A stretch of DNA of 64,000 nt, taken from positions 10,080,174 to 10,144,173 of the forward strand of contig JAVTVX010000002.1 of assembly GCA_033439265.1 (NCBI GenBank). Reading direction: 5' to 3'. Source of the DNA: Dillenia suffruticosa (lineage: Eukaryota; Streptophyta; Magnoliopsida; Dilleniales; Dilleniaceae). This document shows, piece after piece, positions 1-12,999 of the stretch (positions are counted from its first letter, which is position 1; the number at the start of each line of letters is the position of its first letter). A model generated the notes under the pieces. That model was not told the origin of the DNA. It worked only from the letters and a program-made list of their open reading frames with translations, and ran no database searches. The translations under genes and the position numbers were made by a program.

Positions 1-359
1 AAAATTTTTTTTGTTGCAATTTTTCGACCAATTTTGCGATGAAAACAATTTGTTGCAAATATATTCGTCGCAAAAATTAGCAACCAAAGCTTTTTAGTTG
101 CAATTTTCTGATAAATTTTGTGACGAAAAAAGCTGTTGCCTAAAATTCGTGGGAAAGGTAGCGACGAATATTTTATTCATCACAAAATCAGCAACGAATT
201 TTCAGTTGTCGCTAAATTAGCTACGAATTTTCTTTCATCGCTAATATCGTTGCAAAATTGTTATGAAAAATATTTTCGTCGCTAAATTCGTCATAAAATA
301 GCAACAAAAAACTTTTGTCGCGAAATTTCGTCGCAAAAGCCGTGTTTTTTTTTGTAGTG
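1..359. mobile_element. Terminal fragment of a CACTA (En/Spm) DNA transposon
   Basis: The segment ends in TTTTGTAGTG at 350-359, the complement of the CACTACAAAA terminus that marks CACTA transposons. Inward from this end are many degenerate copies, in both orientations, of a short motif around GCGACGAA / TTCGTCGC, the subterminal transposase-binding type of repeat expected in this superfamily. The other end and any transposase lie left of the window, so length and autonomy are unknown. The bases after the terminus (TAT, 360-362) would be one copy of a 3-bp target duplication, but the partner cannot be seen. Confidence 0.72.
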
Positions 360-970
360 TATGAATATGTCTGCAGGTACCCAAAATTGGAATTTAGAGG
401 CCTATAATCATGAATACGAAGATGACACTAAGGGGGCCATTGATAAAACAATGTTTAGAGTCATGTCACGCGGGCAAACACCTACAATTTGAAGCTCATT
501 ATCAATGTCCGTATCATGATGAATGGAACCTAAATACTTAAAAAGGTACCAAACTTGGAATTGGAGTATTAAGTTGGCTGATGACTTCTCTCTTCTTTTC
601 ATCACCTATAAATACAGCCCATTAAATTTCTCTTTCTCTCTCTCTCTCTCTCTCTCGCTCGCTAAGGCTCATCAAATCAAAAATTTGAAAATAAGTGCAG
701 CATTCGCTGTGGATATGAAAGGCTTGTCGAGCCTTGCCCTCTCTCCCTGGTCTTAATCACCTTCTATATTGTCAAAATTTTTGTGGCCCACACTCCGAAT
801 TGTATCAGTCATTGCAATCACCCCTTAAAAACAATTCTCCATGTTCACATTCGTTTTTTAAGTTTTTAGGGAAATTCTCTTTGTGCGGTATATACATCTA
901 CATATTTTAATTTTATTTGCTATTGCAACCTGAATTTTTATCAATTTTGTGTTACTTAAAACACTTTTAA

Positions 971-1010
<40 letters not shown>

Positions 1011-2600
1011 CATGATACAGCCTTTAAAAAGAAATTATATGAGATTCATCCTTATTGCACCAAATGTATTCTATTTTAATTTGATTAAATTTTGGCTATA
1101 CTATTTTTTATATATAATTCAATTAATCAGAATTTCTTATATTTAGTCCTAAAAAGTTAGACCTAAAATCGCCCCCCAATATAAATATACATATCATAAA
1201 AAGTCGGAAAGCTTGAATCGAGAGGCCGTTACATGCCTGACAGAGTGCCATTTGGCACTAAAAGAGCCGATTGTTGAAACTTGCTTCGATTTCGTATATC
1301 TTGACTTCGATATTAATATGTATTGTTTTGATGGTCTAATTAATAATAATAGGCCCGTATGATATTTTAATTTCCTTCAATTTATCTCAATTTTTATATT
1401 ATATTTTATTTTATAATGTTTTATAAAAATTAAAGAACTTTAGCAGAAAATATATGATTTTTTTTTATAAAAAAAAAACAAAATTTTATATAAAAAAAGT
1501 GAAATTAATATTTTTTAATTAAAAATCCTATTTAATCTCAACTAAATGCAATATTAAAATTTTCCAAATAACCCCTAGATTATTATATGTCATAGTGGAT
1601 TGTTGGAAGTTGAGAGCTTTTTATTTCCCCCATGATTTTTCTTCGTGGCGTGTGAGTGAATGAGTGAGTGTGTGTGTGTGTTTGTCACTGGTTTCCACAT
1701 GGACACTGTCAAACACCCATTAAAATTAATTGATTAAGTACACACTACATGAGTCACGAGTCATGATCATTAAGTCTAAACTAACTCTTTGATAATGTGC
1801 TTGTGTAGATGATCTAACTCATGTAGTTTCCATTATTAGTACTTGATTTTAACTTCTTCCTAACCAATTACAGAAAATAAAAAAGATTATTTAAGAAAAA
1901 AAAAAGGAAAAAGGTAATGAGGAGGCCAGTATATATATATATATATATATATATTTTATTTATTTATTCAAGGTGTTCTTGGGGGGACGGTGTTGAAAGG
2001 TTGGCTTGCGATGGGAGTCATGTGGCCAAGACAGCCACTAATAAATACTGGAGGTTTGGAGGGGCATGTTCACTTTGAATTTTGTCACTAACATTAATTG
2101 GTAATACTAACATTATAGTGTAAAAAGTTTGAAAACTATAATGTTTAAAATTAGGAAAAGGTAATACTCATAGTCATAGGGTAGGGTTTTAGGATAATGT
2201 GATTATTTGAATTTGAGAATTTGAATCAAATAACATGGCACATGGTTTTTAGATTATCTTCTCCCGACTCTCCTTAAAAATAAAGAAATAAAATAAGGGT
2301 AGAGGGGGCAATAGTGAAGTGAAGAGAAAGCCTATACGGAGGCTCATATTTTGCTGGGGAAGAATTGTTTCTTCTACTAGGAGGTTCAACGACCACCTAC
2401 CCTTTTCCCTTGGCCAACAAACGATTTTAATGAACAATGAATTCATTTATCTGCTATCTGTTAGAACGTGTCAAGGTCACTCTCTCTTCCCCCCTCCAAC
2501 TTTTAAGTGAAGTTCTCTCACACGCTTTCCCCAAATGAGACATCTCTGAGTCTGGGTCAAGAGGAGGGTTGAGCAAAGTGGGTTGTTTCCAAAAACAAAA
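360..2600. other. Intergenic region upstream of the BODYGUARD-like gene; microsatellites only
   Basis: I see no gene here. The sequence is AT-rich and holds several simple repeats: (CT)n near 631-660, (AAT)n near 964-1006, (TA)n near 1932-1956, and a G run of about 17 near 2708 just beyond this block. Short open frames over these repeats have no recognisable domains. The distal promoter of the downstream gene presumably lies here, but no cis-element stands out. Confidence 0.5.
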
Positions 2601-2619
2601 AACCCATTTGCTGAGAAAC

Positions 2620-2627
2620 CTATATAG
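2620..2627 (+). promoter_or_regulatory. Candidate TATA box of the BODYGUARD-like gene
   Basis: CTATATAG lies about 350 bp upstream of the ATG at 2979. It is followed by a long CT-rich leader (about 2870-2960), the kind of pyrimidine-rich 5' UTR common in plant genes. The placement implies a 5' UTR of roughly 300 nt. No transcript evidence is available and other TA-rich sites exist nearby, so this is tentative. Confidence 0.3.
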
Positions 2628-2978
2628 CAACCTGAACAAAAACACCTCAACTTTTAACCTTTGTTGGCATTCTTTTTAAGGTTGCTAATTTTTTCTTTTT
2701 TTTGCCCCCGGGGGGGGGGGGGGTGGCATATTAAGAAGAGAAGAAAAACAAAACAAAACGCTAACACATAGGCCTTTGTTCTTTTTTTCTTCAAAAATCC
2801 AAGTTTTATGGTTTTTCTTTTATCATTAATCAAGTGGTTGCCTAAATACTACCTTTGTGGGAAAGAAGAATACTCTCTCTTTCCTTCACTCTCTTTCCCA
2901 CTTTTTGTTTGTCCTTTTCTCTTCCATCACTTGTTCATATCAACTACATTGCATTCTCTTGTGTGAGGTTTCACAGAA

Positions 2979-5900
2979 ATGGGTGGTGGTGGTGGTGATG
3001 GTGGTGGAGTTATTCAAAAAACTAGATCGGCCTTGATAGTCACAGGAAGAGTTGTAAATGAAGCAGTGAGCTTCATAATATTCTCTATATTAGACCTTTT
3101 GGATTTCATTCTATGTTTTGTGTACAAAGTTGCCGATTTCTTCTTCGAAGCCGAATGGAAGCCTTGCTATTGCTCATCAGCTAAAGAGGCAATCACAAGT
3201 AGCGGGAAGATCTTGGTCTCCGAAAAAGGAGAGTCCAAAATAGTGTGCTTGAGTTCTAGCAAGATACATCTCGAGGAAATCTCCGACACCCTCTACGCTC
3301 GTCCTTCATTGGTCTCTGAAGTCTCCATTGTCACGGTTAATGAGCTCAAGAGGCTCAAGCTGGAGCGAGCAATGATGAGATCTTGCGAGAAGATCAAGAG
3401 GGGTCAAGCGAGATCCACCTTCACTATCAATTCTACTATAGTTGAAATGCTTCAAGACAAGATCGGGGGCCAACACTCTCATCCGGTACCTAGATGGTCT
3501 GATTGTGACTGCAAACTTTGCACTTCTTGGAGCTCTTCTTGCAAGGAAACACTCTTCGTCGAGGCTGATGGAGCTAGAGGTACGAAATATTGCATTTATA
3601 TAATTAACAATAGTTTGTGACATCTTTATCGTATCGTCAATTGTCTAATATATGTTAAATCATTGGATTTCTTTTGTCCCTTTTTCTGTTTTAGCTGATA
3701 AGGCAAGAGAGGATGTATTATTTATTCACGGTTTCATATCATCGTCAAAATTTTGGACGGAGACATTGTTTCCAAACTTCTCAAGCAATGCTAGAACAAA
3801 TTATCGATTGTTTGCGGTGGATCTACTAGGATTCGGAAGAAGTCCTAAGCCAACAGACTCACTCTACACTCTAAGAGAACATGTAGACATGATAGAGCGG
3901 ACCGTGTTGGAGCAACACAAAGTGAAATCCTTCCATATAGTTGCGCACTCTCTCGGCTGCATTTTAGCCCTAGCTCTTGCCGTTAAACACCCCGGATCAG
4001 TCAAATCCCTGACCCTACTAGCACCTGTAAGTGTGAGACCCAATAAATTCATGGGTCGCATATTGATTATGACTTTTTTTTTTTTTTTTTTTTGGGTGAA
4101 ACAACATAAAGGGCGTGGTTGTATGAAATTTAATTTTTGTGGATGGACAGCCATATTTTCCAGTGCCAAAAGGGGAGCAAGCAACACAATATGTGCTGAG
4201 AAGGGTAGCTCCAAGGCGCGTGTGGCCACCCATGGCATTCGGCGCATCAATGGCATGTTGGTACGAGCATATTAGCCGCACAATTTGCTTGCTCATTTGC
4301 AAGAACCATCGTTGGTGGGAAAGTATTACCAAATTGGTCACCAGAAACAGGTAAAAATCTTATCAAATAGCACCACTTTAATTCATCCTTTGCGTCCACG
4401 CGAATGACTTCGTTCTAGTCTGTCCTTGTGATGCCATGTGTCCCCATCCTAACTTTTGGCTGTTCACCTAGAATTTCACTTACCTGTCCTCTTATAAACT
4501 TCAAATCCATCTTCGTTACGCCCTCAAACTAGTCCTAAATTCTTTGCAAAATAATTTCAAGTTCTAAATTGTCCAATAAAACATAATTTTATATGAGAGT
4601 TCACATTAATATATTTAATATATTTAATTTATTTTGAATTAAATATTTATTTAATTAGACATTATATAATGATATATATTGTTAAATAAAATTTTACCCA
4701 TATGACATTATTAAAAATTATTATTTGCTTCAAAAAAGTAAAAAAAAAAAACTAAATATCGCACAATAATTAATAAGATACTGAATTTATAAAAATTTGC
4801 TGTTAAGATTTTTTTAAGGTTAAAGGCAATTATTTCTTTGTAGGGTTGAGGATTTAATTTAGGAATTAAGGCGAATTTTTTGTGGACTTGTCTAAGATAC
4901 ATAGCTAGAGTGGGCCCTACGGTACTCTGTCCATATCAAATGCAAAGTGGACGCCTGGCCTATGCCCAGTTGGATTCTGAGTTTCTCGACAATGCCCTCG
5001 GCCAGTTCTTTGATTGTGAGCAGACACCAGATTGTCATACACATAGATTAGGCCCTTCTTCTACATATATCCCTCTTTTATTTATTTGTCTTTGGCTTTT
5101 TTTTTTGGGGGGGCCGGGGTGGGGGGTTGCCCTAATTGAAGGTGTAGAATAGCGGAGAAGTGATCTAACACCATGGCAGGTTCGTGATAATTTGGATGTT
5201 ACCTTGCCTTTTGGTCACATTTTAGAATGACATCTCAACCATTTTCCATTAGCAATTAGTGGCTAAAAGGAATCTGCTTATAAACACTAATTTAGTTCCC
5301 CTTTTATGATTTGGGCAGCAAAAAAATGGGCATGATTTAGAGTTGATGATGAAAGGTTTTTCTACGAAAGATTGAAGAGGCTAAGACCCCTAAATAATTT
5401 TTTTCCCCAATTTTAGGACGAGTAAGATATCTCAGACCTTGACAATCCTAAGCATTGGCTAGTGAAGAGATTGTATGCAATGCATTAATGGGTCAATCTC
5501 AACTTTTGCGGTTTATTTATTATAAGTCTTGCAATTTCTCACCTCATTCTCTTCCCTCTTCTATAGCAAGTCCTGGTCAGTTGCGAGGGTACGGCTACAC
5601 TATAGCATATATTTTTAAATTGAATTTATTCGGTTCATGGGACCGTTTCACTGTGCTTGGGAAGAGAGAGAGAGAGGGTTGGTCGATTGTCGATAAGACA
5701 CTTCAAAGACAGACATAAATGCCGCCAGAATTGGTTCCAAAAATCCAACCCCTATTTTGAGTTATGTTGTCCAAATATTATTAATATGATTTTTTTTTCT
5801 ACATATACTTATTTTCTTGATACGTTGACGGAGACACTAAATCTGAACCTTATTTTTATTATTATTATTATTTTTTTCAGGATTAGAACGTTTTTGCTTG

Positions 5901-6205
5901 AAGGGTTCTTTTGTCACACCCACAACGCCGCATGGCACACCCTCCACAATATCATCTGCGGGACTGCCGGTAAATTAGAAGCATATTTGGATACGGTTCG
6001 AGACCAACTCAAATGTGATGTCACAGTTTTTCATGGCAAAGATGACGAGGTCCTCCCCGTCGAATGTAGCTACAACGTCAAGTCTAAGATTCCTCGTGCT
6101 CGCGTTAAGGTCGTGGAAAATAAGGATCATATTACAATTGTGGTTGGAAGACAAAAGGCCTTTGCAAGGGAGTTGGAGGAGATTTGGAAGAGATCAAGTG
6201 GTTAA
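2979..6205 (+). CDS. BDG: BODYGUARD-like alpha/beta-hydrolase, four exons, 485 aa
   Basis: Exons: 2979-3579, 3695-4026, 4151-4350, 5881-6205. All introns are GT..AG and phases join cleanly to a 485-residue protein. The N-terminus has a Gly-rich run after Met1 and a hydrophobic segment (about residues 25-52) followed by EWKPCYC. The hydrolase fold follows: oxyanion motif HGF at 212-214, nucleophile Ser286 in AHSLG, acid Asp432 in HGKDD, catalytic His461 in KDHITIV. This order and the WYEHISRT and CHTHNA motifs match the plant BODYGUARD family, extracellular epidermal proteins needed for normal cutin and cuticle formation; their exact substrate is unsettled. Start choice: first ATG of a clear family N-terminus. 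Intron 3 (4351-5880, 1530 bp) is long and gene-free. No disabling change is visible, so it is probably functional. Confidence 0.9.
4351..5880 (+). other. Intron 3 of the BODYGUARD-like gene
   Basis: This 1530-bp intron begins GTAAAAAT after AAACAG and ends in a T-rich tract followed by TTTTTTTCAG. It includes a C/G-rich patch near 5105-5130. The open frames inside it have no domain similarity that I recognise. No transposon termini were found. Confidence 0.8.
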
Positions 6206-6298
6206 ACAGTACTAGTCTAATAACTTGGACAAAAACATCAAAAGGAACCAAAATTTGTACAAAATTTATTTGAGATGAGATAGAGAGAGAGAGAGGAT

Positions 6299-6304
6299 AA
6301 TAAA
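6299..6304 (+). terminator. Putative polyadenylation signal of the BODYGUARD-like gene
   Basis: AATAAA lies about 95 nt after the stop codon, following a short (GA)n tract. Plant near-upstream elements are loose, so the site is plausible rather than certain. Confidence 0.4.
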
Positions 6305-7497
6305 GTCCGAGAAGTGGCCGTTGGTTTTCTTCATCCATCCTTCCAAGTGTGAATTATATAAGTACCAAGTAGCCCATGTGAAATTATTTTTCCTTTTATA
6401 TAAAATTGGATTGTGAAATGTTTCTTATGGATAATGTTTTTAATTTGATAAAGGTAATATTAAATTTAAACACTTTTGTTTTTTTCCTCAATAGTCATAT
6501 ATAGCCTTTATATGTTTTGCTTTCACCATTTTCATTAATTGTTTAGAAAATATGAAGAAAGATACACATTTCTTATATATATATATATATATATATATAT
6601 TGGTTCAATGAAGGGAAATGCCAATCTTAGTAAGCGTAATAGTTGAAAGCAATAAATCGTGGTCACGTAAATGCACTGCGTTGGAGTGGCAGATTCACAG
6701 CGGTGCCGTCATAAATGGGAGAATAATTGAGGTCTCGTCCTTTACACCCCTCTCATCTCCTTCGCCCCTATACAATTCAAAGCGCATTTTTGGCCTTTAC
6801 TAAGCACCACAGCTTTACGGTAACTTGTTAAATCTCCCTTTTTTTTTTCGTTTTTGGTTAATAAGAAAATTTGTACACTCAGAGTTACAGATATAATTCT
6901 CCCTGTATAATATTAAAATAAATTAAAATTAAATCTCAAATCCCCTCTTTTAAAAAACTATATCACGTGCATAATCGTTACATGCTAAGTTTTTTAGCAG
7001 TAAATTTTCATAAATGTCATTGTAGAGACGTGTTCACGTGATAAAAAATTATTATTTAAATATTTTCTCTTAAATCAAGATTTAGTATTTAAAATTTAAT
7101 ATGTATATATTTTCATGATTTTTGTGACTTTTATATAAAAAATATAAAAATATAAATATTTCAAAATTAATTGCTAAAAATACAAAAAGTTAACGTGTAA
7201 ACCAAATTATGAAAGTCTCCTTAATTTCTCCATATTAGACAATTTGTATTTGCATACAATGCTTATTGATTAAAAGTAAATCATTCTTTTCCCAAGGAAC
7301 ATGGAAAGGGAGGACGACATGACTGCTCAATCAATGTGTTTTCAATTGCTTTTGGACACTTGTAAGTTTGCAAAAACTTAGTACAAATTATGCGTACTTT
7401 TGTCAATTTCCACGGTTTCACCCGAAGATCAAAAAAGAATGAGAATGGGATGAGAGAGAAACTATTTTCAAAATTTTCAAAGGAAGTTGGTGTAAAG

Positions 7498-7536
<39 letters not shown>

Positions 7537-9159
7537 AACGTGGAATTAGAGAGAAAAATGATTAAAAAGGAATTGGTTTAAAAAACGAAGATTTAGAGAT
7601 AGAAAAATAAAAGTTATTATTTGTTTTTTATTGTTTTAAGAATTGATTAAATTATACTTACGTAAACTGTCATTTAGTTATTTATTTTATTTAATATTAT
7701 ATAATAACTTTGCCAGGTTGTTTTTTATTTTTTATTTTAGTTTTTAAATAAAAATTCTACTGTCTGAAAAAAAAAAAAAAAAAGCACTAAAGGGTGAGAG
7801 AATGAAGCTCCATAATTGTGTGAGAAACACGACTCATAATTATTATAGGAAATTGATGACTACACCAACAATTCTTTGCTTTATTGGAAGTGACACTTGT
7901 TGAGATTTGAACATGGTTAAGCATAAAAGATATAAATTATAGACATGTTATTATGTGTTTCTCAATTTTAAATTAAATTATAAATATAATTGAATAATTT
8001 AGACATTAATTAAGAACGAAGCAAAATATATAAATATCTATTATCATCAACATATAATTTGATCTTGGTATTCAAATAAAAAGTTAATATTCATTTTTAC
8101 GGGAAGTAATAATTCGTTGTCCGGTGTAGTGGTCAAAATCTGCTCGACAGCTGGTTTGACATGGCAGATTATGCCCTACGATTGCATGTGTCGTCTTTTC
8201 ATGAATTTACGTTTTGCCCAAGAGAACAAGCATTTATATTATGGAGGATCAAATAAACTGCTTTTCTTTTTTAATTGATTTGGCAAGTTTAAGGTGAGAA
8301 ATTAGAGGAATGTGGTTCAATTAGGAACAAGATAAATTATGTAACAGGAATCGAGCGAAATGGTGTCACCCAACTTTGACTCTAAAACGTACTATACCCA
8401 ATTGTGTTACAAGGCGTGGTAGGGTCGATATTCGGATAGAAATGTACGGACATAAAATGAACCCACGATTCTTAAATTGTAGACTGTTGGCGAACCTGTT
8501 GAAATTTATATTCCAGAGGTGTAAATTGGCAATGGCAATGTGTTTGTTATCCACACGTCTTGGTTTCCTGGAGTTTGGTGAGAAACATACGACCCTAATT
8601 AATTTTTGCTGGCTGCCTCCCTCGCAAAATAAAATTGAACATACCCTAAGTTCCATCCATGTAGTCCTTCTGAGGTCCACTTATTACACACAGTATTTCT
8701 CATTAAGTCATAACAGCAGAAACTAAATTTCATTTAATATTCCAAGCGTGTACGCAATAAGTCATAAATTTTATGCATTTAAAGTTCGCTGAACAGATTT
8801 TCTTTTTTTTTTTTTTTAAAAGTGAATATCTCACTATCACCTGTATCTTAAATTCGTTCGACTAATCTGATTAAATACTGTGAAGCATATTAAAGAGTTG
8901 ACTCTTTCAATTCTTATATTTTTCATACTCATGATTTGAATTCGAGACCTATAGTTAAAGAATATAGCGCCCGACTGTTAAAAGAATTTTGCCACGGCCA
9001 ATCTCAAATCTGGATAAAGAAGTAGAGTTATGCTACATTGACAACTAGCGTAAAATTTTTATCAAATGAAAAAACAAATGAGAGTGAAATCACAAAAAAA
9101 TATTCAAAATGAAATACCATGATATATATTTTTTACAGATCATATATAATTGGTTGATA
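6305..9159. other. AT-rich intergenic DNA, no supported gene
   Basis: The stretch holds (TA)n at about 6576-6600, (GA)n at about 7503-7534 and several A or T runs. Two overlapping opposite-strand open frames at 8366-8726 have no recognisable domain and probably occur by chance. Around 8930-8990 a GAATTCGAGACC-type phrase resembles the B-box area of tRNA-derived SINEs, but I could not define element ends. Confidence 0.5.
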
Positions 9160-10020
9160 AAAGTAGAGAGGGTATTAATGTTAAATTAAAGTTATAGAGA
9201 CTCATACTAGAATTTAAAGAGTTTAGATTGAGTAGAACAAAAACTGAATATACGAAATATAGATTTAACGACAATTATCAGAATGATAAAAAAACGATTA
9301 GACTAGAGAAATAAAATGCACTAAAAAGTGAACGATTTAGATATTTTGGTTCAATCATTCAAAATGATGGTAATATAGATGAAAATGTGAACTATAGGAT
9401 TCAAGCGGATCGGATAAAATGGAGAAAGGTATTCGAAATTCTTTACAATCGCACGATACCATTGCATATGAAGGGAAAATTCTATAGAACTGCAATAAAA
9501 TCTACACTATTGTATGATACTGAGTGTTAGATTATCAAACGACAATAAGAGCAAAAAATGGTCGTAGTAAAAATGAGAATAATTAAGTGGATGTGTGACA
9601 AAACTAGAAAATATAAAATAAAAAATAAAGAGATTTATAATAAGTTGGTTTAATTATGAATAAAAGCGAGTGTGTCGTATGAAATGGATTGGACATGTGT
9701 AAAGAAAATCCAAAAACGCACAGGTTAGGAAAATCGAGAACTTAAATATAAAAGATTTAATAAAATATAGAGATAACAAATTATCCGTAAAAATATGATA
9801 ATTAAGAATTTAAACAAGAAGATGGTTTTGAATATAAATAAGTGGTATAAAAAGATTCGTACAAATTAAACCAACATAATATATATTTTTTATTATTATT
9901 TTATTATTTCTTCTTATTATTATTTTTTTATCTTTATATTTGTCTCTCAAATGATCAATACCAATTATTGGAATTAAGGATCGGATTATTATTGTCGTTA
10001 TTGTTGTGATAAAAAACAAT
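9160..10020 (+). mobile_element. Degenerate RTE-type LINE 3' fragment (reverse transcriptase C-terminus)
   Basis: Conceptual translation, allowing several stops and shifts, gives the conserved C-terminal phrases of plant RTE-like LINE reverse transcriptases: SRTKTEY near 9225, a (R)YLGS-like block at 9340-9360, MKGKFYRTAIKS with LLYDTEC at about 9470-9530, and KMRIIKWMCDKTRK at about 9570-9610. A TTATTATT-rich tail follows at about 9880-10010, as expected for an RTE 3' end. Multiple in-frame stops make it a dead 5'-truncated relic. A second copy lies at 51055-51790. Confidence 0.75.
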
Positions 10021-10243
10021 TAGGGTTTAGGGTTAGATTAAGATTTAGATATTGTTTATTCTATTCTTCTTAGAGTGGGATACTAGATTAGGTACCATAT
10101 AATATAGGAGATTGGGCATATATCATGTTTTGGTAAAGGCTTATGCTTCAAAGAAGCGGAGAAGAGATGACCATTGTTTAACACTGTTTTGCGAATTAAA
10201 GTCATTTTCAAAATTTAAATATATATAGCGTGAGATATATTAC

Positions 10244-11677
10244 TGGTGTGTTGTCAAACAATCAAAAATAAAATATCTACTTCACTAAAAACAAGTTTAT
10301 GGTAAGTAGAGTCGAATACATATGGAATAGTAGAATGAAAAAATAAAAATACGGGAGATTTGAGAAATTATCTAAAACTAATAAAATAAATAAAATTAAC
10401 TAAAATAAGAAAATTAAATACTGTTAATTAAAAGAGAAAATATCAATGAAAAAAAATTATAGCCAAAAGAATTATTTATACCTTGATTTCATACAATTGA
10501 TTATCGACCTATTTAAAAATTTCAATAACCATAAATAAATTAGTTATAGTCGTCGACAAATATCCAACGACCAATCTCTCCTTACTCGTCGATAATTAAG
10601 AGAACTTTGTTAATTATTTTCCTAATCGAGAATCAAATCTAGAGAAACTCTTAGGATCGAAGGTCTCAACAGTATTAAGATTTAGATAGATCCAATTCTA
10701 ATTAACAAACACATATCGGGTTCATTTAAATTAGATCATTTAATCTTATAACACGAATGTCATTCCCAAAACACGAATGCTAATTACCACTTTATTAAAA
10801 CTAACAAACAATTACGAATTTACCGTTTTAATTAGTTACAAATTATTTTAAATCTATTAAATATTGACCACTATTTAATAAACTCTAGAAAATCATGATT
10901 CATAAAGAACAGAAATTAAATAAATACCTATAATAAATTGAATTAATATTCCCAATTAGATTTCACAATCATTGAAAATTAAGATTTCAATAATCTTTCA
11001 ACTAGAAAGTAAAATTAAAAAGATTGCATGGAAAATAAAATTCACAAAGAAAATATTATTATTGTTGGAAAAAGATAGTAAACAACTGCCAGCTGCTTCT
11101 CTAGGGAAAAGGTGGCTGCTGCCCCCTTGGGGCTGCCTCCAAAAGTTTTCTCAAATAATATGAAACACTCATATATATATATATATATATAGTAGGAGTA
11201 AAAACCCTAAAGAAAATAGAAATTTTCCTATTTGTGAAAAATAAATATTTCTAACCCTAATAACTATTAAAGGTAAAAAGTAAATTTTCTAAAATATAAT
11301 ATTTAAGAGATTTACATCTTTAAAAATTTCTTTTCCTAAATATTAGAAATGGAATAAAATATTTTAAAATTTTCAATATCTCCAATTCCATTCCAATTTT
11401 CATTTGAATGTACAATTGGGAAAGGAAATTTTTAATACAGTAAATTTTCAAAATCTTGTATTGTCTTTTGAGATCCATATACCCACGTGCTAATAAAAGA
11501 GTATTGCTGTCCAATTTTTCATACTTTACAAAATTACTCCAATTTAACTTTTTTTTTCTTTTTCCATAATAAATCTTCTCCTAAATCAAATGTCACAAAA
11601 TATAAATATTAGTATAATATTTATTCAAAAATAATACAAAATCAATTGTAAATATTACATTCAATTAAACCCTATCA
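10244..11677 (-). repeat. Left (3') LTR of the Athila-like element
   Basis: On the plus strand it runs from TGGTGTG to CCCTATCA, with TG..CA ends. It aligns along its whole length with the right LTR, including the segment with GGGGCTGCCTCC at about 11131. It is 1434 bp, 49 bp shorter than the partner, largely because the partner carries extra copies of a 21-bp repeat. Confidence 0.85.
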
Positions 11678-12834
11678 AATTTCCCCACACTTAGATGATA
11701 CTTGTTCTCAAGTATCCCTAACTAAAATAAAATTAAAACTATTCAACCTATTTTTTCTTCCAAGCTTCCAAACTAATAAATACCATAAAAGTTAAACCGA
11801 AAATATAATCGAAATAACAAATATTTTATAGCGATCCGCACTAAAACAACTACAACATATCCTAACAATCTCTTATGAAATTCAAACAACTAGATTCGAC
11901 AATTCTCTCCAAGGGATCACTCTAATGCACTCAAAAGGGTGAAAAATATATATGTCTATCAAATCAACAATATGAAATGACATACCATATGCTTGCAAAT
12001 ATATCAAATCTCCACCACTTAAAATTTGGAATTTCCTGCATCAATCTAAAAGTCTTTTATTTGGTTGTAACGGGGACTTGGTAAAGGGTAGGACTAAAAG
12101 GATATTTAAGGGTTAAAACGTACCAAAGAAAATATGCAACTAACCACATGATTCTTTCTGCGATAACACATTTGCCCCGTACAAGTAGTACACCAAAAAT
12201 TCATGATCTTGTCACCCATATGTGTTCAACATGGCCAACATTCCAAATCATTTAAATATGTCAACATTTTTCTCTACAATCCATGATTGAAATGAATTTA
12301 TCAAGAATGTGGCACTCTTCTTTTTTTTTTCTTTTCTTCTTTTTTTTTTTTCTTTCGTTGCTGCTTTATTTCTGTATCTTTTTTTTAAGAACATTTCAGT
12401 TCAAAGATGAATAAAATCAAACTTTTTCTTTCCTTTTTCATATGTAGCAAATATCATCATCAAATCTCTAATTAATGCATATCTCATGAGGCAATCATAT
12501 AACTAATATCATGCAATTAACTACATATATCCTTGGTACAAGGGTTGAAATGCCAGCCAAAATAGGGTTATAGTGTTGTGTTGAAGGGTTTTGAAGAAAG
12601 AAAGGGTCTCAGGCTCAAATTGGTTCATTGAGAGGATTATAAATTAAGGTGGAGATTTTTACAAAAGTCAAAATGGGGTCAAACTTATGTGCTTTTATCA
12701 TTTCAAAGTATGAAATCCTGGATGTGATCTCAAAATGTATAACATTATAAGTTTTAGAATGTGCAATCCAAATGTGATAATCACTTATCAAAAAAAATAA
12801 TTTTGAACACAAAGAATGAATTTACTCGTTTATG
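11678..12834 (-). other. Athila-like element: non-coding 3' interior beside the polypurine tract
   Basis: The segment joins the left LTR to the CACTA insertion point. It starts with the complement of a purine tract (AAATTTCCCCACAC), the polypurine tract expected next to the 3' LTR on the minus strand. The rest is AT-rich with poly-T/TC stretches around 12320-12390 and no recognisable coding sequence, as is usual for the long 3' non-coding region of Athila elements. Confidence 0.6.
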
Positions 12835-12999
12835 CACTACAAAACAAGTGACTTATTCTAACGGAATAAAATCGTCTCCTAAATCTAGTAAAACCATTGA
12901 CAGAATATTCTCCGACAAATAAGTTTTCAGTTGGCTATACACCAATCGGGATAGGTGTATTTCGACACTCTCGGTCACCATTGGAGCATGTCATATATT

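Noticed and set aside
949-1146. Open frame with an Asn run
   Set aside because: Encoded by an (AAT)n microsatellite in AT-rich DNA.
3864-4341. Minus-strand open frames overlapping the hydrolase exons
   Set aside because: They are shadows of the conserved plus-strand exons and contain the reverse of the intron T run as a Lys run.
4880-5152. 90-codon open frame inside intron 3 of the hydrolase gene
   Set aside because: It ends in a poly-Phe/Gly homopolymer stretch, has no domain, and lies in a well-bounded intron.
8366-8726. Opposite-strand open frames of 104 and 116 codons
   Set aside because: No recognisable domain, no conserved start context, and they overlap each other almost fully.
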